NCBI GenBank assembly: GCA_964431495.1
Contig: CAYSJU010000009.1
Coordinates: forward strand, 9,501-73,500
DNA from: CAYSJU01 sp964431495
Lineage (GTDB): Bacteria > Omnitrophota > Gorgyraeia > Tantalellales > Tantalellaceae
DNA: 64,000 bases
Reading direction: 5' to 3'
The notes under the pieces are model-generated. The model saw only the letters and a list, made by a program, of their open reading frames with translations, searched no databases and was not told the origin of the DNA. Position 1 is the first letter of the stretch, and every line of letters begins with the position of its first letter. Shown here one piece after another: positions 59,168 through 64,000 of the stretch. Made by a program: the position numbers and the translations under genes.

Positions 59168-60448
59168 ATGGGATATACAATAACCGAGAAGATATTGCTG
59201 GCACATGCTCCGGGAGCAAAGACCATGGCTCCCGATGATTTCATAATGGCAAAAGTGGACTTTTGTTTCGGCAATGACATAACCGCGCCTATAGCCATCC
59301 GGGAGTTCAAAAAGCTGGACAAGAAAACGGTCTTTAATCAGAACCGCATAGGGCTTATCCCCGATCATTTTCTTCCGGCTAAAGACATGATGAGCGCAAA
59401 CCAGGCGGCCATACTGAGAGATTTCGCCAAAGAGCACGGGATCACCAATTATTTTGAAGTCGGTGAGATGGGGATAGAACACGCTCTTCTTCCGGAAAGA
59501 GGGCTGATAATGCCGGGCGATCTCGTGATAGGGGCTGATTCCCACACCTGCACGCACGGAGCTCTGGGAGCTTTTGCCACAGGCGTGGGAAGCACTGATC
59601 TGGCTTATGCCATGGCGTTCGGCGAGTGCTGGCTCAAGGTCCCCGCATCCATCAAAATGGTCTTTACCGGAAAGACAAAAAAGTGGGTGAGCGGTAAGGA
59701 CCTTATCCTTCACGCTATCGGCGATTTGGGGGTTTCAGGCGCGCTTCATAAATCTCTTGAATTCACAGGAGATACCATTGATACCCTTTCCATGGATGAA
59801 AGGTTCACGATGTGCAATATGGCCATAGAAGCGGGGGCCAAGAACGGTATTATCGCTCCGGATAAGGCCACTGAAAGGTATATTAAAGCCGCTGTCAGAA
59901 AATACAAACCTCCGAGGAAGTCATATAAGCTGTATAAGAGCGATGAGGACGCTGTGTATGAAGATGTCCGGGAATATAATATATCCAAACTGGAGCCGGT
60001 AGTGGCTGCTCCCCATTTGCCTTCGAACAGCAAGCCTGTCAGGGAGCTCAGCAATATAAAAGTTGACCAGGTGGTCATCGGATCGTGCACTAACGGCAGG
60101 ATATCGGACCTGAAACAGGCGGCCACCATCCTGAGAGGCAAAAAAGCAGATCCCGATACGCGTCTTATCGTGATACCCGCTACTCAGGCGGTCTATGCCG
60201 AGGCTGTCAAGGAAGGATACGCTGAAGTATTCATCAAGGCCGGCGGTGTTTTCTGCACGCCGAATTGCGGACCCTGTCTGGGCGGGCACATGGGTGTGCT
60301 GGCCGAAGGTGAAGTCGCTCTGGCCACGACGAACAGGAATTTTGTCGGCCGGATGGGGCATCCGAAGAGTTTTGTATACCTGGCAAACCCGGCGATCGCC
60401 GCGGCAAGCGCGGTTAAAGGCAAGATCACGCACCCGTCGGATCTATGA
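59168..60448 (+). CDS. leuC: 3-isopropylmalate dehydratase large subunit
   Basis: 426 residues of the aconitase superfamily, shorter LeuC/HacA-type. GADSHTCTHGALGAFATGVGSTDLA, IGSCTNGRISDLKQAA and CTPNCGPCLGGHMGVL provide the Fe-S cluster Cys and active-site residues. It isomerises 2-isopropylmalate to 3-isopropylmalate together with LeuD. Homoaconitase-type activity is possible in this subfamily, but leuB next door favours leucine synthesis. Confidence 0.94.
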   Translation: MGYTITEKILLAHAPGAKTMAPDDFIMAKVDFCFGNDITAPIAIREFKKLDKKTVFNQNRIGLIPDHFLPAKDMMSANQAAILRDFAKEHGITNYFEVGEMGIEHALLPERGLIMPGDLVIGADSHTCTHGALGAFATGVGSTDLAYAMAFGECWLKVPASIKMVFTGKTKKWVSGKDLILHAIGDLGVSGALHKSLEFTGDTIDTLSMDERFTMCNMAIEAGAKNGIIAPDKATERYIKAAVRKYKPPRKSYKLYKSDEDAVYEDVREYNISKLEPVVAAPHLPSNSKPVRELSNIKVDQVVIGSCTNGRISDLKQAATILRGKKADPDTRLIVIPATQAVYAEAVKEGYAEVFIKAGGVFCTPNCGPCLGGHMGVLAEGEVALATTNRNFVGRMGHPKSFVYLANPAIAAASAVKGKITHPSDL

Positions 60449-60473
60449 TGCCGCATAAACAAAGGGAGCAGAA

Positions 60474-61022
60474 ATGAAGTTAAAAGGGAAAGTATTTAAG
60501 TTTGGCGATGATGTCAATACGGACGAGATAATCCCCGCGCGGTATTTGTATACATCCCATCCCGAAGAACTGGCAAAGCACTGCATGGAAGACGCGGACC
60601 CGGACTTCGTGAAAAAGACGAAGAAAGGCGATATGATCGTGGCCGGCGAGAACTTCGGCTGCGGTTCCAGCCGCGAACACGCTCCCTTAGCCGTAAAATC
60701 AGCCGGTATTTCGTGCGTGATCGCCAAAAGTTTTGCCAGGATATTTTACAGGAACGCTATAAACATAGGGCTTCCCATATTCACGAGCCCGGAAGCCGCT
60801 GAAGCGTTTAAACAGGGAGACAACATTGTAGTCGACGTGAATAAGGGAGAGATATCAAAAGCTGATCAGGAAAAAAGCTACAGGTCCGAGGCCTTTCCAG
60901 ATTTTATCAGGGAAATAGTTAAAGACGGCGGACTGATATCCTATGCGAATAAGAAGACAGCTTCGTCTAAAAAGAAGACGGTAAAAAGGAAGACCCGCGC
61001 TAAAAAGAAAGAGAAGAAATGA
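60474..61022 (+). CDS. leuD: 3-isopropylmalate dehydratase small subunit with Lys-rich tail
   Basis: 182 residues. GDDVNTDEIIPARYL, GENFGCGSSREHAPLAVKSAGI and FYRNAINIGLPI are the LeuD swivelling-domain motifs. The catalytic domain ends near residue 160. The last 22 residues are almost only Lys, Arg, Ser and Thr (an AKKKEKK end), which is not part of the family and could bind nucleic acid or acidic partners. AGGGAGCAG precedes ATG 60474. Confidence 0.92.
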   Translation: MKLKGKVFKFGDDVNTDEIIPARYLYTSHPEELAKHCMEDADPDFVKKTKKGDMIVAGENFGCGSSREHAPLAVKSAGISCVIAKSFARIFYRNAINIGLPIFTSPEAAEAFKQGDNIVVDVNKGEISKADQEKSYRSEAFPDFIREIVKDGGLISYANKKTASSKKKTVKRKTRAKKKEKK

Positions 61023-61029
61023 AGGAGGG

Positions 61030-62082
61030 ATGGTGTATAAAATAGCAGTTATACCCGGAGACGGCACCGGGCCCGAGGTGGTCGGGGAAGGATTGAAAGT
61101 CATGGACGCGGTCGCGGGCAAGACCGGTCTGAAATACGAAAAGATCATGTATGATGTGGGAGGAGAGCGATACAAGAAAACGGGAGAGGTGCTTCCGGAC
61201 AGCGTGATCGAAGAGCTTCGCACAGTAGATGCGATATATCTCGGCGCCGTAGGCCACCCTGATGTCAAACCCGGTATTCTGGAGAAGGGACTCTTGTTAA
61301 AACTGAGATTTTCTCTGGAACAGTACATAAATCTGCGACCGATAAAACTTTACCCGGGGGTCTGGACCCCGATAAAAGACAAGGGCCCGGAAGACATAGA
61401 TTTTGTTGTTGTTCGTGAGAACAATGAAGGGCTGTATGTCGGCGAGGGTGAGTTCATCAATAAGGATACCCCGGAGGAGGTCGCCATCCAGGTATCGCGC
61501 AACACCAGGAAGGGTGTGGACCGGTGTCTCCGATACGCGTTCGAATACACCAAAAGGCGGAATAAGAATAACAGGCTGACCCTTGTGGGTAAAACGAACG
61601 TTCTGACATACGCGTTCGATCTCTGGGAAAGGGCTTTCAACGAGATGGCAAAGGAATATCCTTCTATCAAGACGGGTTACGCGCATGTTGATGCCACGTG
61701 CATGTGGATGGTAAAGAACCCGGAATGGTTTGACGTCCTGGTAACGGATAATATGTTCGGCGACATCATAACCGACCTTGGCGCCATGATACAGGGCGGC
61801 ATGGGGATAGCGGCCGGAGGGAATATCAACCCGGAGGGTGTTTCCATGTTCGAACCTATCGGAGGTTCAGCGCCGAAGTACACCGGAAAGAACGTTATCA
61901 ACCCTTTAGCCGCGATATGCGCGGGCGCCATGATGCTGGAGGAACTTGGCGAACAGGAAGCCGCAAGCATGATCGAAAAAGCGGTCATGGACATAACCGC
62001 CAACAAGATGAAGAGCATGTCAGCGGGCAAGATGGGTTATTCTACTTCAGAGGTGGGAGATTTAGTAGTGGCGGCGTTATAG
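61030..62082 (+). CDS. leuB: 3-isopropylmalate dehydrogenase family protein
   Basis: 350 residues. AVIPGDGTGPEVVGEGLKV, KLYPGVWTPIKDKGPEDIDFVVVRENNEGLYVGEG, NVLTYAFDLWERAF, HVDATCMWMVKNPEWFDVLVTDNMFGDIITDLGAMIQGGMG and EPIGGSAPKYTGKN are the isopropylmalate/isocitrate dehydrogenase motifs. The substrate region (NLRPIKLYPGV) fits IPMDH or tartrate/homoisocitrate enzymes. It oxidises and decarboxylates 3-isopropylmalate in the cytosol. ATG 61030 is close to the AAGGAGG; GTG 61033 would have better spacing. The gene directly follows leuD by 7 bp. Confidence 0.9.
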   Translation: MVYKIAVIPGDGTGPEVVGEGLKVMDAVAGKTGLKYEKIMYDVGGERYKKTGEVLPDSVIEELRTVDAIYLGAVGHPDVKPGILEKGLLLKLRFSLEQYINLRPIKLYPGVWTPIKDKGPEDIDFVVVRENNEGLYVGEGEFINKDTPEEVAIQVSRNTRKGVDRCLRYAFEYTKRRNKNNRLTLVGKTNVLTYAFDLWERAFNEMAKEYPSIKTGYAHVDATCMWMVKNPEWFDVLVTDNMFGDIITDLGAMIQGGMGIAAGGNINPEGVSMFEPIGGSAPKYTGKNVINPLAAICAGAMMLEELGEQEAASMIEKAVMDITANKMKSMSAGKMGYSTSEVGDLVVAAL

Positions 62083-62090
62083 CTGATAAA

Positions 62091-62125
62091 ACGAAAAATT
62101 AAAAATTAAAAACGAAAAATTAAGG
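62091..62125. repeat. AT-rich heptad repeat between leuB and asd
   Basis: Five 7-bp units: ACGAAAA, ATTAAAA, ATTAAAA, ACGAAAA and ATTAAGG, all in one register with two alternating forms. The last unit merges with the AAGG ribosome site before the TTG start of asd. Confidence 0.85.
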
Positions 62126-62129
62126 TATA

Positions 62130-63179
62130 TTGAAGAAAAAAAATAAATATAATGTAGCTGTTATGGGCGCGACCGGAGCGGTAGGCGGCCAGTTCCTTTC
62201 CATGCTTGAGGAAAGGGATTTTCCGATAGATGAGATCCGCCTTCTTGCCAGTTCCAGGTCTGAAGGGAAAAGACTGGTCTTTAAAGGCAAAGAGCATGAT
62301 GTCCAGGTTTTAAAGGAGGATTCCTTTGGGGGTATTGATATAGTCCTGGCTTCGGCCGGCGCTTCCAGGAGCAAGGAATTCCTGCCGCACGCGGTAAACG
62401 CCGGCGCGGTATGCGTGGATAATTCAAGCGCGTTCCGTATGGACAAAGAAGTGCCCCTTGTCGTCCCTGAGGTGAATCCTCACGCTATCAGCGGTCATAA
62501 AGGGATCATAGCGAATCCGAACTGTTCCACCATACAGATGGTGCTGCCTCTTGAAGCCATACGCAAAGCCGCGGGGTTAAAAAGGGTCGTAGCATCGACC
62601 TATCAGTCTGTTTCCGGAGCAGGACAGGGCAATATCCTGGAGATGGAAAGACAGGTCATGAAGCTCAGCCGTAAAGAGTCCCATTACGGTATCGGCGAAC
62701 ACAGTGTATCGGAAGATGAGATAAAGGCCTTCGACCATCAGATCGCGTATAACCTTATTCCCCACATCGATGTGTTCCTGGACAATCATTACACCAAAGA
62801 AGAGATGAAGATGGTGGGCGAGACCCGCAAGATCCTTGAGATACCGGATCTTCCGGTTACCGCCACCTGCGTGCGCGTCCCGGTCTATTACGCGCATTCG
62901 GAAAGCGTGAACGTTCAGACCGAGAGAAAGCTTTCAAGAGAAGAAGCCATAGAAGCGCTGAAAGGATTCCCCGGTATCACTGTCATTGATGATCCCGGCT
63001 CCTCAAAGTATCCCATGCCGATCGACGCTGAAGGAAAAGACGATGTGTTTGTCGGACGGATCCGGGAAGACGGATCAGTTGATAACGGGATAAATATATG
63101 GATCGTTTCTGACAATCTCAGAAAGGGCGCCGCTCTTAACGCTATCCAGATCGCGGAACATCTCATAGCCGGTCTTTAA
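62130..63179 (+). CDS. asd: Aspartate-semialdehyde dehydrogenase
   Basis: 349 residues from TTG 62130, with AAGG upstream. VAVMGATGAVGGQFLSMLEER is the NADP loop; NPNCSTIQMVLPLEAI holds the catalytic Cys; QSVSGAGQGNILEME and TCVRVPVYYAHSESVN complete the family pattern. It makes aspartate semialdehyde for lysine, methionine and threonine synthesis and for peptidoglycan diaminopimelate. The first Met in the frame is only at residue 12 (VMGATG), inside the NADP loop, so the TTG start is likely correct. Confidence 0.95.
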   Translation: MKKKNKYNVAVMGATGAVGGQFLSMLEERDFPIDEIRLLASSRSEGKRLVFKGKEHDVQVLKEDSFGGIDIVLASAGASRSKEFLPHAVNAGAVCVDNSSAFRMDKEVPLVVPEVNPHAISGHKGIIANPNCSTIQMVLPLEAIRKAAGLKRVVASTYQSVSGAGQGNILEMERQVMKLSRKESHYGIGEHSVSEDEIKAFDHQIAYNLIPHIDVFLDNHYTKEEMKMVGETRKILEIPDLPVTATCVRVPVYYAHSESVNVQTERKLSREEAIEALKGFPGITVIDDPGSSKYPMPIDAEGKDDVFVGRIREDGSVDNGINIWIVSDNLRKGAALNAIQIAEHLIAGL

Positions 63180-63211
63180 GTTGCAGCAGGAAAACTTGTC
63201 CTGTATCACTT

Positions 63212-63946
63212 ATGTATAACATAAAACTTACAATTTCCTATGACGGCACCGGCTATAAAGGCTGGCAGGTGCAGGACAATGGAAGGACCGTGCAGGGAGA
63301 GATAGAGAAGGCTGTTGAGAAAGTCTTCGGCAAACATCACCGCGTGCATGGAGCAAGCCGGACCGATTCAGGCGTCCATGCCAAAGCGCAGGCCGCGAAT
63401 TTCAAGACCTCACTTTTGATCCCTGAAAAAAAGATCCCGCTCGCGCTTAATTCCGTATTACCGGAAGACATATCGATCATGCGCGCGTCTTATATTGACG
63501 ATGATTTCCACGCGCGCTTTGCCGCGAGATCAAAACGCTACATGTATTGTATCTTTAACTCACGCCAGCGCGATCCGTTTGAAGAAAAGTATTCCTGCCG
63601 GGTACCTTACAGTCTTGATGTTCCATTGATGCGAAGGGAAGCCAAGGTGATCACCGGCCGCCATGACTTTAAGGCCTTTCAGGCAAGGGATAAAAAAGAG
63701 CGGAGTTCGGTCAGGAAGATATCGAACTTGAGCATAGTCAAAAAACAGCCGTTTCTCATCATCAATATCGAGGCAGATGGTTTTTTATATAACATGGTCC
63801 GCAATATCGTGGGCACGCTTGTTGATATCGGCAGGGGATATCTGTCCGGGGGCAGCATGAAAAGAATACTGAAAAGCATGGACAGGACCAAGGCCGGCCC
63901 CACCGCCTCCGCAAAAGGGCTTTTCCTCGTAGAAGTAAAATACTAA
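63212..63946 (+). CDS. truA: tRNA pseudouridine(38-40) synthase
   Basis: 244 residues. LTISYDGTGYKGWQVQ and VHGASRTDSGVHAKAQAANF (catalytic Asp) identify TruA, with RSKRYMYCIFN and NMVRNIVGTLVDIGRG at the C-terminus. It modifies positions 38-40 of the tRNA anticodon arm. The upstream gap has a small CAGGA/TCCTG hairpin (about 63186-63202) and no good ribosome site, so the start is inferred from the family N-terminus. Confidence 0.95.
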   Translation: MYNIKLTISYDGTGYKGWQVQDNGRTVQGEIEKAVEKVFGKHHRVHGASRTDSGVHAKAQAANFKTSLLIPEKKIPLALNSVLPEDISIMRASYIDDDFHARFAARSKRYMYCIFNSRQRDPFEEKYSCRVPYSLDVPLMRREAKVITGRHDFKAFQARDKKERSSVRKISNLSIVKKQPFLIINIEADGFLYNMVRNIVGTLVDIGRGYLSGGSMKRILKSMDRTKAGPTASAKGLFLVEVKY

Positions 63947-63980
63947 ACATTTTTTATCCATATTTTTTCGCTTTTTCCCT

Positions 63981-64000
63981 TTGACAAGTATAAATACTTG
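63981..64000 (+). promoter_or_regulatory. Promoter -35 box with overlapping palindromic operator (cut by the window edge)
   Basis: A consensus TTGACA at 63981-63986 is overlapped by the perfect palindrome CAAGTAT-AA-ATACTTG (63985-64000). The arrangement suggests a repressor or regulator site controlling the next gene, which lies outside the window. Confidence 0.7.

Overview
The window is a 64 kb contig piece from a bacterium with a Gram-negative-type envelope. Every supportable gene (61) lies on the + strand, mostly with 0-30 bp spacing or ATGA/GTGA/TAATG overlaps. Envelope evidence: three ADP-heptosyltransferase-type GT9 enzymes, a GmhB-like heptose-bisphosphate phosphatase, an O-antigen ligase-like protein, a WcaJ-type polyprenyl-phosphate glycosylphosphotransferase and WaaE-like GT2 enzymes. 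Many cobalamin-type and SPASM radical SAM enzymes, an archaeal-like LeuC/LeuD pair and a gap-pgk-tpiA-secG block fit an anaerobic, uncultured lineage. My best guess is a Candidatus Omnitrophota-like bacterium; this is inference from gene style and order, because no 16S rRNA or search is available.

Layout. (1) 1-12.0 kb: a tightly coupled biosynthetic operon with a GT-B transferase (cut by the window edge), two B12-type radical SAM proteins, a SPASM radical SAM protein, a NeuA-like cytidylyltransferase, two methyltransferases, a HisC-like aminotransferase, a D-2-hydroxyacid dehydrogenase, a cyclase/formamidase-family hydrolase, an SDR epimerase and a HAD phosphatase. This looks like a route to an unusual CMP-activated surface residue. 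(2) 12.1-26.0 kb: surface glycan genes, including another B12-type radical SAM protein, methyltransferases, glycosyltransferases, polytopic membrane proteins, a methyltransferase-deacetylase fusion, a 4,6-dehydratase-like SDR, a hexapeptide acetyltransferase, an (alpha/alpha)6-barrel protein and WecB. (3) 26.1-46.1 kb: LPS/exopolysaccharide assembly with GT4, GT2, GT9 and GT39-like enzymes, an SGNH protein, WcaJ-like and WaaL-like proteins, GmhB and a MurG/MGDG-synthase-like transferase. (4) 46.1-64 kb: housekeeping genes: type 4 uracil-DNA glycosylase, priA, fmt, gap, pgk, tpiA, secG, a complete five-gene peptide ABC importer, leuC-leuD-leuB, asd and truA.

How the parts work together: regions 1-3 would make activated sugars or acids, transfer them to lipid carriers and lipid A-core acceptors, and decorate them (methyl, acetyl, amino, deacetyl). 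Region 4 carries central glycolysis, leucine and aspartate-family biosynthesis, and peptide uptake.

Non-coding structure is the most unusual layer. At least seven loci carry degenerate tandem repeats with a strict 7-bp period, each with its own unit. Several switch to the reverse-complement unit half way, and three run through the 3' end of a gene so that the repeat encodes the protein's C-terminus. There are also REP-like palindromes, a 145-bp inverted-repeat element upstream of priA, and a strong intrinsic terminator lying inside the signal-peptide codons of the peptide-binding protein. No tRNA, rRNA, CRISPR array or transposase was recognised.
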